Source: Mesocentrotus franciscanus
Lineage: Eukaryota > Echinodermata > Echinoidea > Camarodonta > Strongylocentrotidae
Direction of reading: 5' to 3'
Assembly: GCA_037976565.1 (NCBI GenBank)
Contig: CP137670.1
Span: 12,176,600 to 12,240,599 of the forward strand
Length of the DNA: 64,000 nt
Shown here: in pieces, positions 1-9,668 of the stretch
Layout of the letters: each line of letters opens with the position of its first letter
How positions within the stretch are numbered: the stretch's first letter is position 1
Notes under the pieces: model-generated
Databases searched by the model: none
What the model was told of the DNA's origin: nothing
Seen by the model: the letters and a program-made list of their open reading frames with translations, nothing else
Program-made: the position numbers and the translations under genes

Positions 1-1165
1 TCTTGTTGACGTGGGACTGGCCTGAGGTGACGTCTGTTTCTGCGACGTATCTCGCCTGTTTCTGTCTCGATCTGGTATGATCTGTTTCGATCCTGGACAG
101 ACCTGATGATACCACGTTTCGACCAGGTGTTGGTTTTTATGTCTTGGAGTACGACATGATCTCCAGGCTTTAGCTTTGACAAGTCTCGAGCACGTTTGTC
201 GAATCGCTCTTTTTGCTTTACCTTATGCTCCTCCTTTCTTCCCCTCACTGATTGAGTATCGATCCGTTGGTTGTCAACAGCAACTTTTTCCCACGGGCGG
301 TTCGGCACGGCATGGGGATGTAAACTTTCAGCCTGCTGTTTTGGTCTGTACATTAGGCATGAAGTACAACTTTGGACCATTTCAGTGATGTCTGTGTTGA
401 TTCTGGGCCAACAGATGACTTCTCCAGCACGTTTCTTACACTTCTCGATGCCTAAGTGTCTTTCATGGATTTTCTTTAGCATGAACCTTCTCATAGTAGT
501 GGGAACCACTATTTTGCTGCCTTTGAAGATGATGCCATCTGCTTCAGAGAGTTCACTCCTGATGTTCCAGTATTCCTTGACTCGAACTGGACATTGCTGC
601 TTCGTTTCTGGCCAACCATCTCTGATGATGCTTAGCAGCTCTTGCAGTTGACCATCTTTCTTCGTCTCTTCGACAATCTGATTTCGTTTGTTCGATGTAA
701 CTGGCATGCTCTTGAAAATAGCATCTACGTAGACTCTGATATCTTCCTCTGTTTCAGCATTCAACCCGGCCTTTGGATCTACTGCTCTGGACAATGTATC
801 AGCAGTATACATGTACTTTCCAGGCGTGTACAAGACCTTGAGATCATATCTCTGTACCCTGATGAGTAACCTTTGAATGCGTAGAGGACAGTCACCCAGT
901 GAATTGACAAACAGTGGAATAAGTGGCTTGTGATCAGTCTCCACTTCTACTTGTTGTCCATAGATGTATTGATGGAATCTTTCACATGCATATGTGATTG
1001 CCAGTAGTTCTTTCTCGATCTGTGCATATCTAGTCTCTGCATCAGTCATTGATCTAGATGCATATGCGATCGCGACCCAATTTTGATCATATTGCTGTAG
1101 TAGCACTGCACCAATACCATCCTTTGATGCGTCTGCTGACAGCTTGGTTGGTTTCTTGGGTCTAG
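1..1165 (-). pseudogene. RNase H and integrase remnants of gypsy-type element
   Basis: Read on the minus strand from about 1160, the frame gives the RNase H region: LSADASKDGIGAVLLQQ, a TRYAQIEKELLAI motif, then TDHKPL. It continues into the integrase zinc finger (HERHLGIEKC and later CTSC) at about 330-470. At about 245-280 the sequence passes from the post-zinc-finger segment PWEKVAVD directly to the integrase C-terminal segment with FDKRARDLSKLKPGD. The DDE core of about 150 residues is missing. The frame leaves the window at position 1. Confidence 0.8.
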
Positions 1166-2392
1166 ACAGACTCTGAGTTGACCGTTCTTTTTCATCACCA
1201 CCACGATGGAAGAAACCCAATCAGTTGGCTCATCAACTGGTGTGATTACGTCCATTCGTTCCATCTTATCTAACTCGTCTTTGAGTTTACTTTGAAGTGG
1301 AAATGGAACTTTGCGACATGCATGCTGAACAGGATGTGCGTTCTCGCTCAATGTGATGTGGTGTTTACCAGGAAGACAACCTAGACCTACAAACACATCT
1401 TGATAGTCTTGCACTACACTTTTACCTGTTACTTGTTCAATTTGTTTTTCAATATGATACACCCGTTTCACAAGATACAAGTCTTCACTCGTCCGTAATC
1501 CTAACAGAGGCTGACGATTTCCAGGAATGACTAGACACGGCACACTGCGTTTGACCCCTTTGTACTCAACTTGTACAACACAACAACCTTTGACCGGGAT
1601 ATCTGTCTCATAATAGCCTGTCAACATCACTTTGGCTTTTTGCAGCTTCGATTTTGGCTTCAATTTGTGAAAGATTGTCTCAGGAAGAAGATTCGCCTGA
1701 GCACCAGTATCAATCTTGAAGTCAACCGGCTGGTCATGGACTAGTAGATTAACTATCCATTCGTCCTTGGATTCTTTTGATTCGACAGAACAAATCATGA
1801 AATCTTCTGGATCTACCTCCAAGTGCTGCAGTTCATTGACCTTGGCTACTGGGGTTCTACAACATTTAGCAAAATGGTTTTGCTTACCGCACTTCTTGCA
1901 TGTTTGACCTTGTGCGAGACATTTGTCTTTGCTATGTCGGTTTCCGCACCTGCTACATGCTTCATTTTTAGTACGACCTTGAGGTTTTGACCGTTTTGAC
2001 TGTGAACCAGGAAATTTCTTCTTAGTCTTGCTGAAAGAATCTACCGGGATTGAGGCGTTTTCCCCTGCGGAACTCAACGCTTGTGCCTGCGTTCGAGTTT
2101 GTTCAGCCGCACGACATACTTGCAACATTTTATCCAATGGAAGATCATCTTGCCTCAACAAACGTTCTATTAGACTATCGTCTAAAATACCACAGATAAT
2201 TCTGTCCCGAATAAGACACTCTTTCAACATGGAAAACTCACACGACTGAGCACGACTCCGCAATTCCGTTGCGTACTGATCAACACTCTCATGCACTAAC
2301 TGAGATCTTGTGAAAAATCTATGTCTCTCATACGTTAAATTACGTTTCGGCATGCAATATTCCTCATAATTATTTGTCCAACACTTTCTCAA
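1046..2392 (-). pseudogene. gag C-terminus, nucleocapsid, protease and RT start
   Basis: The 448-codon frame contains the C-terminal part of Gag (FTRSQLVHESVDQYATELR), then two zinc knuckles (CSRCGNRHSKDKC and CKKCGKQNHFAKCC). These are followed by a retroviral-type aspartic protease with the active-site motif DTGAQANLLP. Next comes the N-terminal reverse transcriptase region (ERMDVITPVDEPTDWVSS, then LRVCLDP). Right after LRVCLDPR the sequence jumps to the RNase H region in a different frame, so the last 30 or so residues are out of frame. The RT palm with its YxDD motif is absent. It is therefore a broken polyprotein. Confidence 0.9.
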
Positions 2393-2609
2393 GCTTCATG
2401 CTCTCACCCTCAGCAAATACAAACGTATTATGCAATTCCAAGGCAGCATCACCAATCACGTGGAGAAGCATTGATGTTTGTGACTTTTCGTCTTTTTCAG
2501 ACATTCCTGAGGCAACATTGTATAGAGTGAATTTCTGTTTGAATCTTCTCCAGTTCTCGGAAATATTTCCCTTTAAGTCGAGTGTAGGCGGTTGACTGAG
2601 ATTTGCCAT
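2370..2609 (-). pseudogene. gag N-terminal fragment of gypsy-type element
   Basis: The 79-residue reading frame starts MANLSQPPTLDLKG and continues with a WRRFKQKFTLY segment. That is the usual start of the capsid-like Gag of this lineage. It stops after VLDK, where the +1-shifted frame continues as YEEYCMPKRN. A single-base frameshift near 2370-2392 therefore splits gag from the following ORF. The start codon is the first ATG after the LTR, PBS and leader. Confidence 0.8.
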
Positions 2610-2983
2610 TGTGTTTCTTTTTGTTTCTTAGTCTAGTGTACTCGCATGAACAACGTAAAAATTGGCTTTTTCTTTTTGTATCTTTGCAACAATTACTTAA
2701 GCTCAATTATTAAACTTTCACTCAGTTATTCTGTATGTTCATGTCCCATATATGTCACGCTTACTGCCCGTTATACTGGAAATGGCCCGGCACAGAACTA
2801 TGCTCTCCAATCCATACAATGACAGCGCTAACTATTATGGACATAACTACATTCACTGGACATACACTTAGACTCTAAGCCCTCTCATCATCTCCCACAT
2901 CACAAAGAATTGGATTGAACTGGCCTGATTTCAATGATTCCTCCATAAAGGCTGGGTTGCTCAGCACAAACACTGACTGCCAA

Positions 2984-2995
2984 GTTCTGACACCA
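2984..2995 (-). other. tRNA primer binding site
   Basis: The minus-strand 12-mer TGGTGTCAGAAC begins with TGG, the complement of a tRNA CCA end, and lies 5 nt inside the LTR. It resembles the TGGTGTCAGAA-type sites of other marine gypsy elements. The matching tRNA was not determined. Confidence 0.6.
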
Positions 2996-3000
2996 TATTA

Positions 3001-3201
3001 TGTTCTTATAAAAGACCAGTTAGAGAGCTTTGATTGAACTAAGAAGTTGTATAGCTTTATTGAGGCACTATCAGTCAGACATCTTTGTAGTCATGTCTTC
3101 ATGTATTATACAAGTACTCATTGTTTCATAACATGACCTGGCATGAGTCATGGGTTGCAGGTCATTCTATAATGAGCTATACATGCTAGTCTGTATTTGC
3201 A
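3001..3201 (-). repeat. Probable 5' LTR of the gypsy-type element
   Basis: The segment reads TG...CA on the minus strand and ends 5 nt before a primer binding site. It has an AATAAA signal on the minus strand (3056-3061). The outer edge is inferred to lie between 3201 and 3209, because similarity to the repeat at 22031 begins there. The partner LTR is outside the window, so the boundary is not proven. Confidence 0.55.
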
Positions 3202-3209
3202 GACTCTGT

Positions 3210-3535
3210 TTTACGCATATATCCAATGTCCAATAAAGCTTACAGTGTGATCAGCTAATGTGTACTTAAAGCCAACAGCCAGTTCATGCAAGCACAAATA
3301 ATATGCAGTGACGTAATAGATTATACCCATATCCTGAGTCTACGTAACAAGTGCGACCTAACTGCATGTAGTTCTGTATAAATTTCTCACGTTGTATATG
3401 TAACTTTGATCAAAAGTACAGAGTCTCTATTCAAGTGTATACATCAATACAAATGTGATTACAATGCTAAACTCTCACTTAAGTAGATTGCTTGTGAAAA
3501 TAATGCAGTTTGTGCATCCTGGCCTATAAGCCTTT
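3210..3535 (+). repeat. Dispersed repeat R1, left half
   Basis: Closely similar along its whole length to 22031-22365, starting at ttttacgcatatatcc and ending near gtgcatcct. A shorter match is present at 8640-8760. The right half of the same repeat is found at 5825-6080. The 2.3 kb between them therefore looks like an insertion into R1, or its cargo. No coding potential is seen. Confidence 0.8.
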
Positions 3536-3548
3536 TCGCAGTTGTTAT

Positions 3549-3560
3549 TGCGCATGCGCG
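3549..3560. promoter_or_regulatory. NRF-1-like palindromic promoter site
   Basis: TGCGCATGCGCG matches the consensus for NRF-1 and is the only such site noticed here. It lies upstream of the plus-strand THAP-like ORF. A spliced leader could connect them, because a good acceptor (ttcactttcag) ends at 4045. Transcription from here is inference. Confidence 0.4.
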
Positions 3561-4074
3561 GAAATCGCCTGCCGACGAGTTTCTGGAGATAAACAAATAG
3601 AGTGGCGACGACGGCTACGGTTCGTACTAATCATGGATTGACAAAACTTACAAACAAAACGAGCGTAATATCTCCGAATTCTGACAGTTTCTTGCAACAA
3701 ACATCGATGTAAGTAGGTTTGAATTGTTCTTCTTCTAATATGAAATCCCAAAATAACATGTAACTATTTTTAAAATGGTGTTTTTACTCATTCAAGGTGA
3801 ATTTTGTTTCGGGTTTTGGGTCAGAACATGACACAGAAGTGTACAGATGGGAATGTAATAAAGGATGTACAGCATAAACATTACTATGCTAACGCTAACT
3901 TTTGGCTGATTATTTATGGTACCAACTGTGACATTGATCCTATTGAGGACATATTTCATACAAGTCTTGTCATTTTCAACATATTCATGAGAGATATTGT
4001 TAATTGTATGATTATTTCTCCCTTCTTTTTACATTTCACTTTCAGGCATCTTCTGCTTAATAATATAATAAACC

Positions 4075-4449
4075 ATGAAGCTATGTGCAGTTGTTGGGTG
4101 CGGCAATGGGTCCTTCCAGCTGGAAAAGTGGAAGCAAGGATTTTGCAGCAAGCATCAGATTCGCTTTGGATTGGGATGTTGCGATTGCTCAACCCCTTTC
4201 AGACTATTTCCATTTCCCACAGACAGGAAGGATGCAGAAGCTACAAAGCGATGGAATACATTTATGAACAAAATACTAAAAAACGGATTAACAAATCCCA
4301 TACTCCACCATTTAAGTTTATGTGCTCTAAAGTATGATTTGAAGTTAGTAATGAGTGATATTGTTTGTGGACCAGTAAAGATATATACCCATGCAGTCAT
4401 ACTTTTCTTTTCAATATGTTTTGTTCTATTAGAGTTAGATCCAAGATGA
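4075..4449 (+). CDS. THAP-like zinc-finger ORF, partial
   Basis: The ORF starts MKLCAVVGCGN, and about 35 residues later reads FRLFPFPTDRKDAEATKRW. This matches the first half of a THAP-type domain: a C-x4-C pair, the FPFP/FPxD segment, then the invariant W. The closing C-x2-H pair is not visible in the same frame. The sequence after about residue 70 looks non-coding, so this is probably one exon or a broken copy. THAP domains bind DNA and occur both in host regulators and in P-element-like transposases. A splice acceptor ends at 4045 and the ATG is the first after it. An extra Cys/His cluster (CSKH, CCDC) lies between the two halves. The ORF converges on the SAP-like ORF at 5610. Confidence 0.4.
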   Translation: MKLCAVVGCGNGSFQLEKWKQGFCSKHQIRFGLGCCDCSTPFRLFPFPTDRKDAEATKRWNTFMNKILKNGLTNPILHHLSLCALKYDLKLVMSDIVCGPVKIYTHAVILFFSICFVLLELDPR

Positions 4450-4597
4450 TTTGGCGTATTGTTCATTACCTAAAAATAGATTACACTGTTAATTGCCCTC
4501 AAAGTCATTTTTATACAAAAAAAATCAGGACTATCCTAGAACAAAATTAGTTGCAGTCATATTCATTGTTTTTCAGAAGTAACAATCTTGTATTACA

Positions 4598-4742
4598 TCT
4601 CTCTCTCTCTCTCTCACTCTCTCACTAACTCTCTCTCTTCCCTCTCTCTCTCTCTCTCTCTTTCTTCCCCTCTCTCTTTCTCCCCCCCTCTCTCTCTCTC
4701 TCACTAACTCACTCTCTCTCTCTCTCTCTCTCCCTCTCTCAC
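4598..4742. repeat. (CT)n microsatellite
   Basis: About 145 bp of CT dinucleotides interrupted by short C-runs and actaactc motifs. 4743-5300 holds no recognisable gene. A short duplicate of the flank (ctagaacaaaatta) occurs on both sides at about 4536 and 4770. Confidence 0.9.
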
Positions 4743-5304
4743 TTCAAGACTACTAGGCCTACTACATCCTAGAACAAAATTAATTGCAGTCATATTCATT
4801 ATTTTTCAGAAGTAAACAACTTTTATTAAAATTAACATGATATCCAGAATTCTGGAAAATTACCAGATCATTTGCCCTCTGAAATTTATCATTAACAAAG
4901 TAAATTTAAATAACTGTACATGTATACCTTTGCAAATCTTTATTCATTTATTGATATGCACTTTACATTTATATGACTATTAGCAGTTTATGATGCTGAC
5001 ATAATGAAGTTTACATGTAAAAATAACATGTGAAATCAATTATTTATTTACTGAATCATTAAAGACCATGCATGCATTTGCGGTGTGCCAGCTGAATGAG
5101 AGTATGACTGATGCATGGTAATTTATGGATTATTGGATAACTACACATTTATTTATCTTTCCATGGCAGTACATTCACATTTAAAGAAAACAATATACAT
5201 TATAAACAGTACATATGAAAGTTATGCACACTTGTCTGTAGGCGGAGCTAGAAATTAGCACAAACCTGGTCCACTAAAAAATTAGCTTTGGGCCACCAAA
5301 AATT

Positions 5305-5610
5305 TCACTTCTTATTTTCTGGGATCCAGTTGTCTTTCAAGTCAACAAGAGGATCTGGAATTAGTTTTCCCTTAATGTTTAACAACTCTGCATAGTTAGC
5401 AGACCTCGATCTATTTTCCTCCACCTCACTAGTACTAACACTAGGTTTCACTTCGTAACCAAACTGTACAGCACTGTAGACCAACGCTTGTAGCTCCGCT
5501 TTTAAACCTCTTGTTTTGAGTCCTCTTATCCGTAGAAAATCCTTCAAAGCATTCACATTCCAAAGTATAATCTCTTCTAAAGTAAGTTCAGATACTTTTC
5601 CATCCATCAT
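5305..5610 (-). CDS. SAP-like N-terminal domain ORF, probably first exon
   Basis: The 101-residue ORF starts MMDGKVSELTLEEI. Residues about 20-50 read NVNALKDFLRIRGLKTRGLK, the helix-turn-helix pattern of a SAP motif (a short DNA/chromatin-binding fold). The end, LIPDPLVDLKDNW, resembles the N-terminal exon of uncharacterised SAP-containing proteins common in cnidarians and echinoderms. I make that last comparison from memory. It ends at a stop just after PENKK with no clear donor. No further exon was found on the minus strand down to 3200. It may be a gene fragment or repeat cargo rather than a working gene. Confidence 0.4.
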   Translation of the reverse strand: MMDGKVSELTLEEIILWNVNALKDFLRIRGLKTRGLKAELQALVYSAVQFGYEVKPSVSTSEVEENRSRSANYAELLNIKGKLIPDPLVDLKDNWIPENKK

Positions 5611-5824
5611 TCAATGAAAAAAACGACGAAAAAAATGTAATTTTCAGCGATACTATCGGGTAAATATTACGGCCGGGCGTTTACGCGAATTCGGAATTGG
5701 CTATTCACAATGTACACGCTAGTACGAGTACCCATGGGCAACGCTCTTTTGTTTATCTCCAATGACCTATGACCGAGTACCACAATGCATTGCGCGCTGA
5801 GATCGCGAATTGGCTTATGCTATT

Positions 5825-6080
5825 AATAGAAGCACCTTTGAACTTAATGCATGGCGGTATTCATCATTTTTATCTATAGAGGGCGACCTTTTTTAGTTTT
5901 TAGTTGTGGATATATTGTGTTGGAGATCCACTTTTGCTTTTATTTGCTTTTATTGCAATGTTTGGAAGGGTAAAAGAGGGTAATCACATTTATATTTCAC
6001 TCCTTCTTTCTGCACTATTCTTCCTTTACCTCCTTCCATTTCTCTCATTCTCTGAGCTTTTCACTGTCAAAATTTCTCTT
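5825..6080 (+). repeat. Dispersed repeat R1, right half
   Basis: The segment beginning aagcacctttgaactta is also found at 9672-9780, 22473-22600 and, inverted, 19094-19216. The CT-rich continuation 5960-6080 is related in inverted orientation to 18940-19080. It is the partner of the R1 left half at 3210-3535. Confidence 0.75.
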
Positions 6081-6310
6081 CACCTTTTTACGTATGGAAT
6101 CCTACGACGCTACACTTGGCAATGCAAGGTTCGCCTGACAAAAATATTTCACCACTTCCTCTCTTCTAAAAAAATATCATAATTTAGGCTCATAACCATG
6201 ATAATGTGAATCATGTCTATCTCAAGAGCTGATAATGAGAAAAATTATATCAAATATAATATGTAAGCCATATTGCACGGAAATATGATTCATTTGAAAT
6301 AATATTGTTT

Positions 6311-6455
6311 TAAAAGTAATAATAAGAGTTCTGCTAAATATATTACTCATTGCGGATGTAGTATCGAAAATAATAATCCTAGTGATATTCGTTTGTCTCG
6401 CAATGTGGTCAATAAGGGTTTCTAAAAGATCACGACGTTTCGTGCGCCCCTGCAA
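6311..6455 (+). repeat. Left inverted flank of Penelope-like element
   Basis: This segment is the reverse complement, with substitutions, of 7838-7940. Shared blocks include agtgatattcgtttgtctc, aatgtggtcaataaggg and aaaagatcacgacgtttcgtg. The inverted pair brackets the Penelope-like ORF. No gene is seen in 6081-6310. Confidence 0.8.
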
Positions 6456-6470
6456 CACTTTTTCAGGTGA
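6432..6470 (-). other. Degenerate hammerhead-ribozyme-like motif
   Basis: The minus strand reads CTGAAAA (6466-6460), then a GTG...CAC stem candidate, then CGAAAC followed by GTC (about 6443-6435). Hammerhead ribozymes have CUGANGA - stem II - GAAA, and Penelope-like elements are known to carry them in their terminal repeats. The conserved G of CUGANGA is replaced by A here. If it is a hammerhead, it should be dead. This is a pattern-level call only. Confidence 0.25.
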
Positions 6471-6555
6471 TAAAAACTAATGTAAGCAAGCGTGTTTTAT
6501 ACTCTACGGGAGGACCGGCGCGGCGGTCAATAATTCGATCGATAATTGGAACAAT

Positions 6556-6750
6556 AACGCACAAGGCCTATTGGCCGACGCACACGGTGCTCGACCAATC
6601 AGGAGGCCGCTGGTTCGGCTAATTATGCACAAGGCCTAACGGTCGACGCACACGGTGCTCTACCAATCAGCAGGCCGCTGGTTCGGCTAGCCTGCTGGGC
6701 GGAAGCAATAGCGAGCTCAACCAATCAACGGGCCGCTGGCTCGGGCCGTC
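6556..6750. repeat. Short tandem repeats with CCAAT boxes
   Basis: About 2.5 copies of a 75-80 bp GC-rich unit contain acaaggcct, cgacgcacacggtgctc, accaatca and ggccgctgg. Each copy carries a CCAAT-type box, with three accaatca-like sites in total. They lie in the 3' region of the Penelope-like element. Confidence 0.75.
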
Positions 6751-7831
6751 TGCTGATTGGAATCGACCGGTGCTGGCCGGCTGGACGGGGAGTGTCATGG
6801 CGGCGTATCGTACGCATCCAAAATTCAGGGATATCGATCCCATTGTCTCTGTTGAAATTATTGGGATTGAGACGGATATTGATAGCTTCTTTTACCCTCC
6901 GTGTGTACCAATGCCGTTCCTGGGAAAGGCACTGAACCCCGTCCCAGTCTGGTTGATGCTGGTTATCCCAAGCATGTTCGGCTACGGCTGAGTTGTCAGT
7001 TCGGCGGAGCCTGACGTCCCTCTTATGCTCAGTGATTCTTTCTTTTATCGGACGGGCAGTTTCACCGATGTAGGATCTATCACATCCTTTGCAAGGGATG
7101 TTGTACACAATGCCGTCCCGTCTATGTGGAGGAATTCGATCCTTGTGGTGTGTAAGTTGCTGACGTAGGGTGGTATTAGAACTGATAACCGTTCGAATGC
7201 CATGGCTCTCTAGGCGGCGCTTGAGTTGTTGGGAGACACCATCAATGTACGGCAAGACTGTAAATGTCTTGTATACCTTCTGATCCCTGGGTTCCGACGA
7301 TCTCTTCTTGGTATTGTGTACAAAACGGCGTGGGTAACCGTTGAGACTCAGGGCACTGTGGACACGGGTCCGTTCTTTGAATGGCTGTTGTGGACTTGTC
7401 ACAATGCGTGAAGCTCTGTCAAATAGACATTTCACTAGACCTCTCTTCACCGATATGGGATGGTGAGAGTCAAACGCTATGTACTGGTCTGTGTGGGTAG
7501 GCTTCCTATAGACTGAGGTGGAGAGCCTATGGTTGTCGTGTTTATGAACTAAAGTGTCCAAGAATGCTATCTTCCCTTCACACTCTATCTCTGATGTGAA
7601 CTGGATGGTTGGTTCGAGGCTGTTCATGTGTTTAAGCAGATTATCTGTTTCAGAGATGGGCACTATGATGAAGGTGTCATATACGTATCTCTTCCAAACA
7701 CGAGGCATGCAAGTGAGGGGACATGTGTCCAACGCTTCTTCTTCAAAACTCTCCATGTATAGGTTGGCCACGACAGCCGAGACCGGACTGCCCATGGCTG
7801 CCCCTTCTGTCTGTCTGTGTTGCAGCGGCGC
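6725..7831 (-). pseudogene. Penelope-type RT (C-terminal half) plus GIY-YIG endonuclease
   Basis: The open frame can be read from about 7831 (QTEGAAMGSPVSAVVAN, the RT motif after the fingers) through the palm motif KRYVYDTFIIV, where a Y replaces the first catalytic Asp of the usual YVDDTF. It then passes through a thumb-like region to a GIY-YIG nuclease: GIVYNIPCKGCDRSYIGET, followed by the ARPIKERITEHKRD helix. The active-site change and the missing N-terminus show that the copy is dead. The first internal ATG (7795) is not a biological start. Confidence 0.9.
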
Positions 7832-7837
7832 ACGAAA

Positions 7838-7975
7838 CGTCGTGATCTTTTAGATCCCTTATTGACCACATTGAGAGACAAACGAATATCACTAGCGATA
7901 TTATTTTCAATAAGAGTTCTGTTTGTGAAACCGCATTTGAAGATACAAAATATTTTCATTGTAAAGTGAATGTTT
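7838..7975 (-). repeat. Right inverted flank of Penelope-like element
   Basis: Inverted partner of 6311-6455, adjoining the truncated 5' end of the RT frame. From 7976 to 8584 I recognise nothing beyond AT-rich single-copy-looking sequence. Confidence 0.75.
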
Positions 7976-8584
7976 TTTTTTAGACCTGCAAAATAGCAGA
8001 AAAAGTCTGAACCAGTGCTAAAATCATATATCTGTGTCCAATGGTTTTTACTGGTTGTGTATTTCAGCAAGATTAATATTAAAGTGTTATCATTAAAATG
8101 ATACCTAAATCTCACAAAAGGCCTACACAATTTGGTCTAAACAATTACTCCTATATAGCCTACTGCATAATCAATATTTCCCGATAACTTCATGGACAGT
8201 TTTCAATCGCTTCTGGACAGTTTCTCTCGTACATGTCATGCAGTTAAATTTATATGACCAGCATTCATCTTTATCTGTAGAGGTTTCAAAAGTTTAGTCT
8301 CTCTGGTTAGATTATTCCAGGTATTCAACAAGAATCTTCTGTAATTTCTGTAAATTAGGGGCTAATCAACATAAGTGTTTATGGATCTATATTTGATTTG
8401 CACAGGATGCCGGTGAGAGCAGTATGTCTCATGTATTTTTGTGACTTTAGGTATTTTAAAAGCACTTAAAAGCACTCTAGATGGTAAGTAGAAAATATTG
8501 TACAGACGAGAAAATATGTGTTTTGTATTGATAACTATGTACTTCAATTACATGTATATTTGCTATCACAAATTTATTTTCGAA

Positions 8585-8760
8585 TGTAAATAGACACCTC
8601 AATTATTGAGGCACAAACACAAACGCATTCTCTTTCCAATTGTGTCCTTGAATACAAACGTGGTTACAATGGTAACATCACACTTGGGTAAATCGTCTGT
8701 CAATATCATGCAGTTTGCTATTTTTGATGAACAGAAGTGGGTTTTCCCACAGAGAGTATA
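8585..8760 (+). repeat. Dispersed repeat R1, left half (third copy)
   Basis: Similar to 22270-22400, with blocks such as gtggttacaatg, aatatcatgcagttt and agaagtgggttttcccac. The right half follows at 9669-9790, after the foldback insertion. Confidence 0.7.
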
Positions 8761-9668
8761 GTCAGGTGGCTTAGCGTCAAATGTATCGATTATTATTACT
8801 TGCGAGATAAAAAGCACCATTTTTGGTACAGGGCTTCCTTAGGACTAACTAAACGATATTAGGCTAGGAGCCCCCGGCAAAAAAAAATAAATTAAGGGTG
8901 TGGGGGCGGGGGCGTCTTTTTGGAGCCCCTAATAATTTTATAACATTGATTTGTTGTTGTACAAATGCCATTTTTGGTACAGGGCTTCCTTAGGACCTAC
9001 TGAACGATATTAGGGTTTGTCAGATTTGTTGTTGTACAAACGCCATGGCCCCCAATCACACATATATGAATATGTATGCCGGGGGCTCCTACCCTACCAT
9101 CATTCAGCAGGTCATAATGAAGCCCTGTACCAAAAATGGCGTTTGTACAAAAAGAAATCAATGTTTTATTACCTTACAAATTATTTGTGGACTACGAGGC
9201 GACGCCCCTGTCCCACACCCTTATATGATATTCTTGCCGGGGGCTCCTACCCTAATATCATTCAGTAGGTCCTAAGGAAGCCCTGTACCAAAATGGCATT
9301 TGTACAACAACAAATAAATGTTATATTACCTTCTAAATTATTTGGGGGCTACGAAGCCATGCCCCGCCCCACGCCTCCGCCCCACGCCCTTATATGATAT
9401 TTTTGTCGGGGGCTCCTACCTTAATATCGTTCAGTAGGTCCTAAGGAAGCCCTGTACCAAAAATGGCATTTGTACAAATCAACGTTATAACATTATTTGG
9501 GGGCTCCAAAAGACGCCGCCGTCCCCACACCCTTAAATTGAATTTTTGCCGGGGGCTCCTAGCTTAATATCGTTTAGTAGGTCCTATTAAAAGGAACCCT
9601 GTACCAAAAATGGTGCTTTTATCCGGCAAGTAACGATAATCGATAAATTTGACGCTAAGCCACCTGAC
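8761..9668. mobile_element. Foldback element built from inverted ~165 bp repeats
   Basis: The ends are inverted copies: TAGTCAGGTGGCTTAGCGTC at the left and its reverse complement at the right, extending about 70 bp to the gtaccaaaaatgg motif. Inside, a unit with gccgggggctcct, cattcagtaggtcctaagg and ccctgtaccaaaaatggc recurs about every 165 bp (near 9078, 9238, 9404 and 9550). It appears in the opposite orientation at 8815-9040. No transposase is seen. The element lies exactly between the two halves of an R1 copy. Confidence 0.8.

Larger units (their letters stand above)
1..3201 (-). mobile_element. Ty3/gypsy-type LTR retroelement, internally deleted
   Basis: On the minus strand, in order: LTR, primer binding site, gag, zinc knuckles, aspartic protease, start of reverse transcriptase, RNase H, integrase zinc finger and integrase C-terminal region. 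This is the gag-protease-RT-RH-integrase order of Ty3/gypsy (Metaviridae) elements. The 3' LTR would lie before position 1. The RT catalytic core (junction near 1150-1165) and the integrase catalytic core (junction near 245-280) are both missing, and gag has a frameshift near 2375. The element cannot move by itself. It appears to have inserted into the dispersed repeat that resumes at about 3210. Confidence 0.9.
6440..7838 (-). mobile_element. Penelope-like retroelement, 5'-truncated
   Basis: The minus-strand element carries the C-terminal half of a Penelope-type reverse transcriptase joined to a GIY-YIG endonuclease, which is the diagnostic architecture of this class. It is bounded by inverted flanking sequences. 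The N-terminal half of RT is missing, with the break at about 7832 directly against the flank. A GC-rich 3' region (6480-6750) has internal repeats. Confidence 0.85.

Noticed and set aside
3804..4337. 177-residue plus-strand ORF overlapping the THAP-like frame
   Set aside because: No domain is recognised, and the overlapping frame has the THAP pattern after a good splice acceptor.
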